Notes: generated by a model not told the origin, from the sequence alone. 64,000 nt of DNA from JBBDMC01 sp963775235 (GCA_963775235.1 CAVZHY010000001.1:134697-198696); one strand, 5' to 3'; positions 36,578 to 46,432 are shown, counted from the stretch's first letter. Program-made: numbers and translations.

Positions 36578-37606
36578 ATGTTTCCCTCGACTTCCGGGCT
36601 CCCCTTCGACGATATCCGCGATCTGATCGCCCGCATGCCGGACGCAGATGTCGATGCTGTGGAGAAGGTGCGCTCCCGCGACCTGACCCTGACCAAGCCC
36701 CCCGGGTCTCTCGGTCGCCTGGAAACGATCGTCGAGTGGCTCGCGTCCTGGCAGCGCAGGGCGCCGCCGGCAGTCAATCGTCCGCAAGTTGCGATCTTCG
36801 CCGGCAATCACGGCGTCGCCGCCCACGGCGTTTCGGCGTATCCGGCGGCGGTCACGCGCCAGATGGTCGACAATTTCGCCGCCGGCGGGGCCGCCATCAA
36901 CCAGATCTGCCTCGCGTACGATCTTGGCCTCAAGGTCTACGACCTCGCCCTCGGCATTCCCACCGGCGACATCACGCGCGAGGCGGCGCTCGAAGAAGCC
37001 GCGTGCGCGGCCACCATGGCTTTCGGCATGGAGGCAATTGCGGGAGGGGTCGATCTCTTGTGTATCGGCGAGATGGGGATCGCAAACACCACGGTCGCCG
37101 CCGCCATTTTTCTTGCTCTTTTCGGCGGCGAGCCAGCCGACTGGGTCGGTCTCGGCACCGGCGTCGATGCGGTGGGTCTCGAGCGCAAACGCGAGACGAT
37201 CGCCGCCGCCGTCGCGTATCACGCCGGGCATCTTGGCGATCCGCTGGAAGTGCTGCGCCGCTTAGGTGGTCGCGAGATCGCGGCGATGGCGGGCGCCATC
37301 CTTGCCGGTCGCCTCAATCGCGTGCCGGTCATCGTCGACGGGTTTGTCGCGACTGCCGCTGCGGCGGTGCTGTTCGCCGCCGACCCTCGGGCACTCGATC
37401 ACTGCCTGTTCGGGCATGTCTCCGCGGAGGCCGCCCACCGGCGCGCGCTGGACCGCATGGGCAAGGTCCCGGTCCTCGATCTCGGCATGCGTCTCGGCGA
37501 GGGCACGGGCGCGGCCCTGGCCGCCGGGATCGTCAAGGCGGCGGCGCGCCTTCACGCCGGCATGGCGACTTTTGGTGAAGCAGGCGTGTCGGAGCGGGAG
37601 GACTAG
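36578..37606 (+). CDS. cobT: Nicotinate-nucleotide-dimethylbenzimidazole phosphoribosyltransferase CobT
   Basis: A 342-residue enzyme that makes α-ribazole phosphate from DMB and nicotinate mononucleotide. Signatures include PGSLGRLETIVEWLASWQ, FAGNHGVAAHGVSAYP, MVDNFAAGGAAINQI and CIGEMGIANTT; the conserved catalytic Glu near the C-terminus lies in LDLGMRLGEGTGAA. ATG 36578 lies 111 bases from the divergent cobS start. The 3' end overlaps the convergent kinase gene by 4 bases. Confidence 0.94.
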   Translation: MFPSTSGLPFDDIRDLIARMPDADVDAVEKVRSRDLTLTKPPGSLGRLETIVEWLASWQRRAPPAVNRPQVAIFAGNHGVAAHGVSAYPAAVTRQMVDNFAAGGAAINQICLAYDLGLKVYDLALGIPTGDITREAALEEAACAATMAFGMEAIAGGVDLLCIGEMGIANTTVAAAIFLALFGGEPADWVGLGTGVDAVGLERKRETIAAAVAYHAGHLGDPLEVLRRLGGREIAAMAGAILAGRLNRVPVIVDGFVATAAAAVLFAADPRALDHCLFGHVSAEAAHRRALDRMGKVPVLDLGMRLGEGTGAALAAGIVKAAARLHAGMATFGEAGVSERED

Positions 37607-39141
37607 CCGGCCCGGAGCCAGCGTCGGCGCGCGTCCGTATCATCGATCGGCGCCAGCGCCTCCATCACCCGCGATTGCGGGAAGATGGCGATGGCATCGG
37701 TCCCCTCGCGCAGCTTCGATTTCAGTTCGAACCAGCCGTCATGGGTGCGCATCAGCGCCTGCACGATCGGCAGGCCTAAGCCGGCGCCGCGCTCCGCGCT
37801 CTTGATAGCGATCGAGCCCTGTCCGAACGACGACATCACGATCGGGATTTCTTCCTGCGGAATGCCCGGTCCGTTGTCGCGGATCGACAGGAACTGCCCC
37901 CGGCCGGCAATGGCGCCGACCGTGATGGTGATTTCGCCACTGAGCGGCGCGAACTTGATGGCATTGGACAACAGGTTGAGGGTGATCTGGCGCACCGCCT
38001 TGTCGTCGGCCCACAGGCGCGGCAATCCACGCTGGTAGTGCTCGGTGATGATGATGCCCTTGGCCTTCGCCTTGAGCTGCATCAGATGCTGGCATTCCTC
38101 CACCAGGTCGACCAGGTTAATCGCTTCCTCGTTGAGCTCGTAGCGGCCGGCCTCGATGCGCGACAGGTCGAGGATTTCGTTGATCAGGTTCAGCAAGTGC
38201 TGTCCGCTGGCGTGGATGTCGTTGAGGTAGTCCTTGTAGGACGCATTACCGACGGGCCCGAGCACCTCGTTCTTGACGATCTCCGAGAAGCCGAGGATGG
38301 CGTTGAGGGGCGTGCGCAGCTCATGGCTCATGGTCGCCAGGAACCGCGATTTGGCGAGATTGGCCTCCTCGGCGCGCCGACGCGATTCATCGGAAATCGA
38401 GTTGGCGGTCTCGAGCTCGGCGATGAGCAGGTCCTTCTCCGCCCGGAAGCCCAGCATCGCAAGCGTTGCCGAATAGAGCCGGGAGGCGAGAACCAGGAAG
38501 AAGAACTGGGCGCCAAGCGCCATGATCGACAGCACGACGTAGAGGAAATCACCGCGACTGACGTAAAGCGCGGATAGCGTCAGCGTGATCGGAACCGTGC
38601 CGGCGACCGCGGCGGAAGGAACAGTCGAGGCGAGCGAAGTGATCACAGAGACCACGATCAGCATGGTCGTGAACTGGAAGACCTCGAGGCCGGCGACGTC
38701 CGTAAACGACGCCGGCACCAGGAGCAGCACCGACGCCCAGGCGAGACTGCCGATGAACTCGGCGATGACAAAGCGCCGCGTCCATGCACGGCTCGACACC
38801 TGCGCCGCCGGCCGCATCATGTACTTGCGGCAAAGCGCGATCATGCCGACGTGCGTGGCGAGCACGGCGGCCGTCCACGCGACGATCACGACGGGATTGA
38901 TCCACAACAGGCCGGCTGCGGCGACGATCGCGATCAGGAGCGGGATGGCATAGATCGCGCTGATGCGGTTGCGTGCGTACGTCAGTCCCAGTTCGTAGTC
39001 GAAGGCCGGTCGAGTTCCCGAAGTCGACACCAGCCGCTCGCGCTGTTCGCGGACTGCGCGCAAGACCGAACGGCGACGGTCGGCGCGTTCGCGGCTGGCC
39101 GTTGTCTTCTCGCTTTCGGAAGCGATTGGAACGGCACTCAT
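37603..39141 (-). CDS. DivJ/PleC/PdhS-type sensor histidine kinase
   Basis: A 512-residue membrane kinase. Six to seven hydrophobic segments lie at about 60-220 (AIYAIPLLIAIVAAAGLLW and others). A coiled linker leads to the phosphoacceptor His273 (TMSHELRTPLNAILGFSEIV), and the ATPase domain has NLLSNAIKFAP and GAGLGLPIV. The H-box wording is that of kinases acting on DivK-type regulators. ATG 39141 is preferred over 39168 because GGGAGG lies 8 bases before it. Which of DivJ, PdhS or another paralogue it is cannot be told. Confidence 0.88.
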   Translation of the reverse strand: MSAVPIASESEKTTASRERADRRRSVLRAVREQRERLVSTSGTRPAFDYELGLTYARNRISAIYAIPLLIAIVAAAGLLWINPVVIVAWTAAVLATHVGMIALCRKYMMRPAAQVSSRAWTRRFVIAEFIGSLAWASVLLLVPASFTDVAGLEVFQFTTMLIVVSVITSLASTVPSAAVAGTVPITLTLSALYVSRGDFLYVVLSIMALGAQFFFLVLASRLYSATLAMLGFRAEKDLLIAELETANSISDESRRRAEEANLAKSRFLATMSHELRTPLNAILGFSEIVKNEVLGPVGNASYKDYLNDIHASGQHLLNLINEILDLSRIEAGRYELNEEAINLVDLVEECQHLMQLKAKAKGIIITEHYQRGLPRLWADDKAVRQITLNLLSNAIKFAPLSGEITITVGAIAGRGQFLSIRDNGPGIPQEEIPIVMSSFGQGSIAIKSAERGAGLGLPIVQALMRTHDGWFELKSKLREGTDAIAIFPQSRVMEALAPIDDTDARRRWLRAG

Positions 39142-39334
39142 TCCTCTCGCCTCCCGTTCGGTCTTCATGTGTGGAAATCGCCTTCAGCCCCAAGATATAC
39201 GTTGGCGGGAAATGCTTAATCTCCCACTCAGAAACATGGTTAACGAGGCCACCCGTGCCGACAAGGGCACAGCGCCGGCCGCTGCCCGGTAGCGCCATCG
39301 AGCGGCGCGGGGATCGACGACGGCTCCGCGCTGC

Positions 39335-39948
39335 GTGCGGATCGTGCGCCGCATCGGTGCCTGCAGATTGCCGCGACGCACCACAAGGGCGACCGTTTTT
39401 GCCGCACGAGCCCCGGCCGGTCCTCCAGGGTATCCTCGACGGCGGCCGTTTGCGTCGTCGGACAGGCACCAGGCGTGCGCGTCCACGCCTCCGGCGTTCC
39501 CTTCAGCGATCCCTCTGGCGAGCGGCTTCGCGCGTGGATGGGCGTCGATGCCGGCACCTTTTACGACACCGCACGGATCGCGATCGTCCCCATGGGATTC
39601 TGTTTTCCGGGGCAGGATGACCGGGGTGCCGATCTGCCTCCGCGTCGCGAGTGCGCGCCGTGCTGGCGCCCGCAACTGTTCGCCGCGCTGCCGCGCATTG
39701 AGTTGCTGCTGGCGGTGGGTTCGTACGCCCACGCCTGGCACCTGGGACGGCTCAAAAGGCCGACGCTGACCGAAACCGTTGCCGCCTGGCGGGAAATTTT
39801 TGCCTCCACGTCCACCCCAACAGTCCTGCCGCTGCCGCATCCGTCGTGGCGCAACAATGGGTGGCTGAAGAAGAACCCGTGGTTTGAGGCCGAATTCCTG
39901 CCGGTCTTGCGCGCCGAAATTGCCCGCCGCCTCGCTCGATGGAATTGA
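39335..39948 (+). CDS. Uracil-DNA glycosylase family protein, frameshifted
   Basis: A DNA-repair-type protein of about 205 residues. The intact part, from about 39445, is AVCVVGQAPGVRVHASGVPF, then WMGVDAGTFYDTARIAIVP, MGFCFPGQ, and LPLPHPSWRN with the conserved HPSxxN. N-terminal pieces are in other frames: RIVRRIGACR in frame 2, then CRDAPQGRPFLPHEPRPVL in frame 3 from about 39367. So there are two frame changes (near 39366 and 39430). The Fe-S-type cysteines of the N-terminus are split by the first break. GTG 39335 is the likely start. Confidence 0.7.
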
Positions 39949-40055
39949 CAGATGAGAAAATCGTTTCCATAAAGAGGGCGAAAGTCCGGTCCACTAGGGA
40001 AATCGTCCCATCATGGGTGGATATATGGAATCAATTGTCAGGAAAGCTCGCCGTC

Positions 40056-40559
40056 ATGATTGACCGCCTCGACCGCAAGATTCTCCAGATCCTGCAGGAG
40101 GACGCCACCGTCCCGGTTGCCGAGATCGGCCGGCGTATCGGGTTGTCGACGACGCCGTGCTGGCGCCGTATCCAGCGGCTGGAGGAGGAGGGCGTGATCA
40201 TCGGCCGTGTCGCCCTGCTCGACCCGAGGAAGGTCAACACGAAGGTCACTGCCTTTGTCGCCATCACCACCGACCAGCACAACGACGAGTGGCGCCGCCG
40301 GTTCTCGGAATTGATTAAAGATTTCCCGGAAGTGGTTGAGTTCTATCGCATGGCCGGCAAGGTCGACTACCTGCTCAAGGTGGTCGTGCCGGACATCGAA
40401 GCCTACGACGCCCTTTACAAGCGGCTGATCGCGAGGATCGACATCGCGGACGTCTCCACCACGTTCGCAATGGAACAGATCAAATACACCACCCAGATGC
40501 CGCTCACCTACATCCCGATCGAGAAAGACAAGGACAAGGAGAAGTCCCGCGCCGCCTGA
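40056..40559 (+). CDS. Lrp/AsnC-family transcriptional regulator
   Basis: A 167-residue regulator. The N-terminal helix-turn-helix domain (LDRKILQILQEDATVPVAEI, STTPCWRRIQRLEEEG) is followed by an effector-binding RAM domain (MAGKVDYLLKVVVPDIEAYD) and a Lys/Glu-rich tail. ATG 40056 starts MIDRLDRKIL, which is where family members begin; the frame is open further upstream. The target may be an amino-acid gene; none is adjacent. Confidence 0.9.
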   Translation: MIDRLDRKILQILQEDATVPVAEIGRRIGLSTTPCWRRIQRLEEEGVIIGRVALLDPRKVNTKVTAFVAITTDQHNDEWRRRFSELIKDFPEVVEFYRMAGKVDYLLKVVVPDIEAYDALYKRLIARIDIADVSTTFAMEQIKYTTQMPLTYIPIEKDKDKEKSRAA

Positions 40560-40585
40560 CTGCACTGGTGCGGGGGCTGCCTCGA

Positions 40586-41458
40586 TCAGTCCCGCTCCAG
40601 CCGCGCGATCAGGCTGGAGGTGTCCCAGCGGCGGCCGCCCATGGCCTGCACCTCGGCATAGAACTGGTCGACCAGCGCCGCCACGGGCAGGCGGGCGCCG
40701 TTCTGGCGCGCCTCGGCGAGGCTGATCGCCAGATCCTTGCGCATCCAGTCGACCGCAAAGCCGTGGTCGAATTCGCCCGCGTCCATCGTCTTCCAGCGGT
40801 TTTCCATCTGCCACGATTGCGCTGCGCCCTTGGAGATGACGCCGATGACCTGCTCGACGTCGAGCCCGGCCTTCTTGGCAAAGTGGATGCCTTCCGACAG
40901 GCCCTGCACGAGGCCGGCGATGCAGATCTGGTTCACCATCTTGGTGAGCTGGCCGGCGCCCGCCGGTCCCATCAGCCCCACCATCTTGGCGTAGCAAGCG
41001 ATCGCCGGCTTCGCTGCGTCGAATACGCCCTGCTCGCCGCCGACCATGACCGTGAGCTGCCCGTTTTCCGCGCCCGACTGGCCGCCGGAAACCGGCGCGT
41101 CAAGGAAGCCGACCGTCTTGTCTTTGGCGGCCGCGTATAGTTCGCGGGCGACGATCGCCGAGGCCGTAGTGTTGTCGATGAGCGTCGCGCCCGAGGTCAT
41201 CCCGGCGAGCGCCCCATCGGGACCGAGGATGACGGAACGCAAGTCGTCGTCGTTGCCGACGCAGGAGAAGACGAGAGCCGCGCCGGCAACCGCCTCGCGT
41301 GGTGTCGGCGCCGATTTGCCGCCGTACTCGCCGACCCATTTCTTGGCCTTGGCGGTGGTGCGGTTGTAGACGGTCACGTCGTGACCGCCACGTTTGGCGA
41401 GGTGCCCCGCCATCGGATATCCCATGACCCCAAGACCGATGAAGGCGACTTTTGCCAT
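40586..41458 (-). CDS. NAD(P)-dependent β-hydroxyacid dehydrogenase (3-hydroxyisobutyrate dehydrogenase family)
   Basis: A 290-residue oxidoreductase. The Rossmann motif is FIGLGVMGYPMAGHL, the substrate loop is DAPVSGGQSGAENG, and the catalytic Lys lies in the LTKMVNQI helix. The family oxidises β-hydroxyacids such as 3-hydroxyisobutyrate or tartronate semialdehyde forms; the substrate cannot be chosen from sequence alone. It is on its own strand, convergent with the Lrp gene. Confidence 0.88.
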   Translation of the reverse strand: MAKVAFIGLGVMGYPMAGHLAKRGGHDVTVYNRTTAKAKKWVGEYGGKSAPTPREAVAGAALVFSCVGNDDDLRSVILGPDGALAGMTSGATLIDNTTASAIVARELYAAAKDKTVGFLDAPVSGGQSGAENGQLTVMVGGEQGVFDAAKPAIACYAKMVGLMGPAGAGQLTKMVNQICIAGLVQGLSEGIHFAKKAGLDVEQVIGVISKGAAQSWQMENRWKTMDAGEFDHGFAVDWMRKDLAISLAEARQNGARLPVAALVDQFYAEVQAMGGRRWDTSSLIARLERD

Positions 41459-41627
41459 TTTGCAGACTTCTCGTTGCTGTGGGACGGATGCCGCGCGATT
41501 CCGCGGCGTTGGACGGCCTCCACTTTACGACACCCGCCCGAAAAGATGCGAATCCCCGCGTGGCCGTTGACCGGCGACCCCCAAAGATTACATTCCGCCG
41601 GCGACAGAAACCGGGACCGCGAGAACA

Positions 41628-42770
41628 TTGGCCGACGTCGACAAACAGATCGTGCTGGAACGGCTCGGCACCATCCGTGGCCCCGACGACGACCGCGACA
41701 TCGTGCGCCGCGGCATGGTGTCCGACATTGTCATCTCCAACGGCAAGGTGATGTTCTCGATCACAGTGCCGGCCGAGCGCGCGCAGGCGTTTGAGCCCAT
41801 GCGTGCAGCCGCCGAGACCGCCATACGCGCCATCCCCGGCGTCACCGGCGCCATGGTGGCGCTGACCGCGGAGAAGAAGGCAGCCAGCGGCGCTCCGGGC
41901 GGGGCCCGAAGGCCCCCGCCGCAGCCCGGTCCCCGCCCGGGCCACGCCGCGCCACAGGCGATCGGCGTTCCCGGCGTCGATGCCATCATCGCGGTGGCCA
42001 GCGGCAAGGGCGGCGTCGGCAAGTCAACCACCGCGGTCAACCTTGCCCTTGCGCTGAAGGCCAACGGATTGCGCGTCGGCATTCTCGACGCCGACATCTA
42101 TGGCCCGTCGCTGCCGCGGTTGCTCCATCTGTCAGAGCGGCCGGAAATCGTCAATGATCGCACGCTGCGCCCGCTCGAGGCTTACGGCGTCAAGGTCATG
42201 TCCATGGGTTTTCTCGTCGAAGAGGACACGCCCATGATCTGGCGCGGTCCGATGGTGGTCTCGGCGCTGCAGCAGATGCTGCGGGAAGTGGCCTGGGAGC
42301 CGCTCGACGTGCTGGTCGTCGATATGCCACCCGGCACCGGCGACGTGCAACTGACCATGGCCCAGCAAGTGCCGCTCGCCGGAGTCATCATCGTCTCCAC
42401 CCCACAGGACCTCGCCCTCATCGACGCGCGCAAAGGCCTCAACATGTTCCGCCGGGTGAACGTGCCTGTGCTCGGCATCGTCGAGAACATGAGCTACTTC
42501 GTCTGCCCCCATTGCGGCGGGCGGACCGACGTCTTCTCGCATGGCGGCGCCCGCCACGAAGCGGAGCGCATGGGGGTGCCGTTCCTCGGCGAGATACCGC
42601 TCGACCTGCAGATCCGTCTGACCTCCGATTCCGGCAAGCCGATTGTCGTCTCCGAACCGGATGGGCCTCACGCGCGCGCCTATCGCGAAATCGCTGCCGC
42701 CACATGGTTGGGCGTGAAGCACGACCGGGCGGAGGGCGGCCGTGCGCCGCCGAGGATCGTGATGGAGTAG
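41628..42770 (+). CDS. apbC: Fe-S cluster carrier ATPase ApbC/Mrp
   Basis: A 380-residue P-loop protein that loads iron-sulfur clusters onto apo-proteins. A MIP18-type N-terminal domain (residues 5-80) is joined by a Pro-rich linker to the ATPase domain with the deviant Walker motif GKGGVGKST at 126-133. The cluster-binding CxxC is Cys293/Cys296 (FVCPHCGG). It starts at TTG 41628, since no in-frame ATG precedes the conserved N-terminus; the site has only a weak ribosome-binding sequence. Confidence 0.93.
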   Translation: MADVDKQIVLERLGTIRGPDDDRDIVRRGMVSDIVISNGKVMFSITVPAERAQAFEPMRAAAETAIRAIPGVTGAMVALTAEKKAASGAPGGARRPPPQPGPRPGHAAPQAIGVPGVDAIIAVASGKGGVGKSTTAVNLALALKANGLRVGILDADIYGPSLPRLLHLSERPEIVNDRTLRPLEAYGVKVMSMGFLVEEDTPMIWRGPMVVSALQQMLREVAWEPLDVLVVDMPPGTGDVQLTMAQQVPLAGVIIVSTPQDLALIDARKGLNMFRRVNVPVLGIVENMSYFVCPHCGGRTDVFSHGGARHEAERMGVPFLGEIPLDLQIRLTSDSGKPIVVSEPDGPHARAYREIAAATWLGVKHDRAEGGRAPPRIVME

Positions 42771-42847
42771 GACGCGATGATTTGCAGCTTCGCCGTGGAC
42801 GAAGGTCCCCTTGGCTGCCCAATTGCTCCATCTGGTTGAATAGGACC

Positions 42848-43510
42848 TCAGTCCTCCACCCACATTCTCAGCAGATTGGCGGAGGTCTTTGACAGAAGGT
42901 CGAACTCCGCCGTCTTGCCCTCGCGGACGAAGAGGCCCTGGCGGGCAGTGTCGAGGTCGAACAGGAGCTCGCGCCGCGTCGGATCGCGAACATAGCTCCG
43001 TGCCCACCCGACCGCCGCGAGGCGTGCGCCGCGCGTGACAGGCTGCACACGGTGCAGCGTCGTCGACGGGTAGGCGATCAGCGATCCGGCCGGCAGCTTC
43101 ACGTCCTCCTCGCCCCCCGCGTTTTCAATCACCAGAGCACCCCCATCGCAATCGTCAGGCTCGCTGAGGAAGAGTGTGAACGAGACGTCGGTCCTCATGC
43201 CCTGCATGAGCGCGTCGTCGACGTGGCTGCCGTATTCCATACCCGGCTCGCACCGCGACAGGATGAGCGGCGTCAGCGCCTTCGGCCGCACGATGAGCTG
43301 GAAGAGCGCGTTCTTGCCAAGCGTGTCGGCGATCGTTTGCCGAAGCCTCACCACTGCCTGATCCGCGGACGACGCCTGCAGGTTTTTCTTCACCAGCTTG
43401 GCGTGCCAGCCTGCCGTGGCGCGCCCGTCGAGGAAAGTCGCCTGGGCCAGCGTCTCTCGCGCCGCGGCGACGGCGGGCGCATCAAGCACATCCGAGATCA
43501 CATAGTACAT
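42848..43510 (-). CDS. PiuC-like Fe(II)/2-oxoglutarate dioxygenase (PKHD type)
   Basis: A 220-residue PKHD-type hydroxylase. The metal ligands are His96 and Asp98 (YGSHVDDAL) and His153 (TLHRVQPVTRG), with Arg163 for 2-oxoglutarate. Homologues called PiuC or YbiX are linked to iron uptake. It is divergent from an imelysin gene, which supports an iron role. Start ATG 43510. The 185-base gap to 43696 holds a direct repeat (43533-43571). Confidence 0.9.
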   Translation of the reverse strand: MYYVISDVLDAPAVAAARETLAQATFLDGRATAGWHAKLVKKNLQASSADQAVVRLRQTIADTLGKNALFQLIVRPKALTPLILSRCEPGMEYGSHVDDALMQGMRTDVSFTLFLSEPDDCDGGALVIENAGGEEDVKLPAGSLIAYPSTTLHRVQPVTRGARLAAVGWARSYVRDPTRRELLFDLDTARQGLFVREGKTAEFDLLSKTSANLLRMWVED

Positions 43511-43532
43511 CTGGCGTTGCCTTCACTTTATA

Positions 43533-43571
43533 ATTTTTCCAATTCGAGAATATGACTTGGCATTTTTCCAA
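43533..43571. promoter_or_regulatory. Direct-repeat candidate operator between piuC-like and imelysin genes
   Basis: ATTTTTCCAA occurs at 43533-43542 and 43562-43571, 29 bases apart, each followed by CGAGAA within 12 bases. The region is much more AT-rich than its surroundings. It lies between two divergent iron-type genes, so a shared operator is plausible. No perfect Irr, RirA or Fur box is seen. Confidence 0.4.
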
Positions 43572-43695
43572 ATTACACGAGAAAATCAAGTGTATCGTCG
43601 TCTAACCATAGACAATCGCCGTGCGATCTGCCATCTCACGCCATCCACGGCAAAAAGCCACGTCGCGGCCTTGAACCGCGACAGAGGGGATCCGA

Positions 43696-45013
43696 ATGAC
43701 GACGAGACGCAAGACCTGGGTTGGCGTCGGTCTGGTTGCCATGGCCGGCACGGCCACGCGAGTGCTCGCGGCCACCCACGCCATCCATTCACCACAGCCG
43801 CCTGCGATGGCTCACACAGCGGCGGAACGGCTCCTGCTGCTTGCCCAAGCAGCCGGCGGGGAGGCCGCAACCGTCCAGGGCGGGGAGGGCGGCGATGTCG
43901 CGGTGCCCCAGAGCTACGCGTTGCCCGGCGCCAACGCAGCCGACTTCACGTATGACGCCTCCGCCGAGATCGCCAACTACGCTGCGGGCGTCGAGGCCAC
44001 TTACGTCGCCTCGCTGGCTGACGCAAAAACGATGGCCGCTGCCATCGATGCCTTTCTTGCCAATCCCTCCGACGAAACCCTAGCGGCCGCCCGCAAGGCG
44101 TGGACGGCGGCGCGCCCTTCGTACCTGCAGAGCGAGGCGTTTCGGTTCTACGACGGGCCGATCGAGGCGGTGGAAGGCGAGATAAACTCGTGGCCGATGA
44201 ATGAGGCGTTCATCGACTATGTCGTTGGCAACGCGAATGCAGGTATAATCAACGACCCCGCGAGCTCGCTCACCGTCGCCTCGCTGATCGTGAGCAACAT
44301 GGTGAGCGACGAATCGGATGTGACGCTCGGCTGGCATGCGATCGAGTTCCTGCTGTGGGGGCAGGATTTGGACCCGGACGGACCGGGCGCGCGGCCGGCG
44401 AGCGACTACAAGCCGGGGGTTGGCAACAACGACCGGCGTCGTGAATATCTGAAGCTGGTGACGGAGCGGCTTGTCGCCGACATAGGCCGTCTGGTGCCCG
44501 CCTGGGCGCCCGGGCAGCCGGACAACTACGCCGCCACGCTCCGGGCCCAGCCGACCCGCGAGGCGATCGGGCGCATCATCAACGGCATGGCCGTGCTCGC
44601 CGGGTCCGAGCTGATGTCGGAGCGCATGGCCGTGGGACTCGACTCGCACGACCAGGAGGACGAGGACTTCCTGCTTTTCCGACACCACCCATCAGGACTT
44701 CGTTTACGACGTGCAGGGGATCGTCAACGTGTGGAGGGGCCAGTATCCGGGCGGTGTGTCCGGGCCCGGCATCAGGGAGCTTGTCTCGAAGGTCGATCCC
44801 GACCTGGGGAAGACCATCGACGCGCAGCTTCAGGACGTGGTGACCAGGGTCGGCAAGCTCCACAACCCCTGGGATCAGGTGCTGGCCTCGGAGGACGGCA
44901 GCCCCTGGCGGCAGGACGCAGAGGCGGCGGTGACCGCGCTCGGCGTGCTGGCGGAGGGCCTGAAGCAGGCGGGCGAGAAGCTCGGCGTGCTCGTGCAAAT
45001 CCCGTCCGGTTAG
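43696..45013 (+). CDS. Imelysin-family iron-regulated protein, frameshifted
   Basis: An exported imelysin-domain protein of about 438 residues, of the ICMP/IrpA type used in iron acquisition. The signal peptide lies at residues 1-26. The family's GxHxxE motif is present as GWHAIEFLLWG with His214 and Glu217. Near 44670 one extra T moves the frame: the expected DQEDEHSCFSDTTHQDFVYD is split, and the C-terminus (DVQGIVNVWRGQYPGGVSGP to VLVQIPSG) is read in frame 2 and ends at 45013. The gene is 3 bases upstream of the di-heme oxidoreductase gene. Confidence 0.85.
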
Positions 45014-45016
45014 GGG

Positions 45017-46432
45017 ATGAGGGCCACGATGAAACGGGCCCGTGATCTTCCGATGGCGGCCGCAATGGCGGGTGCGTTCGCCATGGCGCTTTCCGGCGGC
45101 GGTGCGCGACCGGAAGGCGCAGGCGTGCGTGATCAGCTCATGGCGATGCCGGTGACGTCCGACCTCGGCGGCGATACCACGCGGGTGATCGATAACGACG
45201 AGGCCTACACCTTCATGGCCAGCAACGCGCCGCTGTCGCGACAGCGGGACTTCTTTTTCGGCAATCGCATCTTCAACACCAAGTGGGCCGAGTATCCGGC
45301 TTCGGTGAAGTCATTCGACGGCCTTGGGCCGACTTTCAACCGCAACTCGTGCTCCGGTTGCCACGTCCGTGACGGCCGCGGGCAACCCCCCGCCCAACCG
45401 GGCGATCCGATGGAATCGATGCTGGTGCGGCTTTCAGGACCCGACGGCAAGCCCGATCCGCGTTACGGCGACCAGCTGGAGGATCACGCCAACCTTCACG
45501 TCAAGCCGGAGGGGAGGGCGATCATCACGTACGACGAGGTGCCGGGCACCTACGGCGACGGCACCGCTTATACGCTCCTGAAGCCGTACGTTTCGTTTGC
45601 TGATCTCGCCTACGGTTCGCTCGACGACGATCTGGTGAGCCCGCGCGTGGCGCCGTTCATGATCGGTCTGGGCCTTCTGGAGGCAGTCCCGGAATCCACG
45701 ATCAGGGCGCTCGCCGACCCGGACGACGCCGACGGAGATGGCATCTCGGGTCGCCCCAACATGCTGACCGCGCCCAACGGCGACCCGGTTATCGGCCGGC
45801 TGGGCTGGAAGGCCAACGTGGCGACGATCGCCGAACAGTCGGCGGGTGCCGCGCTCGGCGACATCGGGCTCACGACCACCCGCAATCCGGACCAGAACTG
45901 CCCGGCTGTGCAGGCAAGCTGCCGCGCGGCGATGGCGCAAAGCGACCCGGAACTTTCCAACTCGTTCTTCGATCGGCTGGTGACGTACGCACGTCTGCTT
46001 GCCGTACCGCAGGCGCGGCCGGTGGACGAGGCGACGTTCCAGTCCGGACTGGCGCTGTTCAAGTCGATGGGGTGCGCCTCCTGCCACATCCCGACTCTCA
46101 AAACCGGTCCCGAGGCAGCCCTTCCGGAACTCGAAAATCAGGCCATCCATCCCTTCACCGATCTTCTGATCCACGACATGGGCGAGGGCCTGGCCGATCA
46201 CCGCCCCGACGGGTCGGCCAGCGGCAGGGAATGGCGCACCGCGCCGTTGTGGGGGATTGGCCTCATACCCCGGGTGAACGGCCATGATCGGCTGCTCCAC
46301 GACGGCCGCGCCCGCGGTCCGGCCGAGGCGATCCTGTGGCACGGCGGCGAGGCGGAGAAGGCCAGGGAGGCGTTCCGGACCGCCCCCAAGGACGAACGCG
46401 ACGCGCTCGTCGCCTTCCTCAACGCGCTCTGA
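45017..46432 (+). CDS. Di-heme oxidoreductase (DHOR / thiol-oxidoreductase family)
   Basis: A 471-residue exported cytochrome-type protein. Two heme-binding CxxCH sites are seen at Cys112-His116 (NSCSGCHVRDG) and Cys353-His357 (CASCHIPTL). The N-terminus has a hydrophobic export stretch (AAAMAGAFAMALSGGG). Genes of this family commonly sit beside imelysins in iron-uptake operons; this pair shares that layout. The hemes depend on the ccm genes found upstream in the window. The exact reaction is not known. Confidence 0.88.
   Translation: MRATMKRARDLPMAAAMAGAFAMALSGGGARPEGAGVRDQLMAMPVTSDLGGDTTRVIDNDEAYTFMASNAPLSRQRDFFFGNRIFNTKWAEYPASVKSFDGLGPTFNRNSCSGCHVRDGRGQPPAQPGDPMESMLVRLSGPDGKPDPRYGDQLEDHANLHVKPEGRAIITYDEVPGTYGDGTAYTLLKPYVSFADLAYGSLDDDLVSPRVAPFMIGLGLLEAVPESTIRALADPDDADGDGISGRPNMLTAPNGDPVIGRLGWKANVATIAEQSAGAALGDIGLTTTRNPDQNCPAVQASCRAAMAQSDPELSNSFFDRLVTYARLLAVPQARPVDEATFQSGLALFKSMGCASCHIPTLKTGPEAALPELENQAIHPFTDLLIHDMGEGLADHRPDGSASGREWRTAPLWGIGLIPRVNGHDRLLHDGRARGPAEAILWHGGEAEKAREAFRTAPKDERDALVAFLNAL

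Noticed and set aside
43511..43695. Irr or RirA box upstream of the iron genes
   Set aside because: No full palindrome matching either consensus was seen; only the direct repeat is reported.
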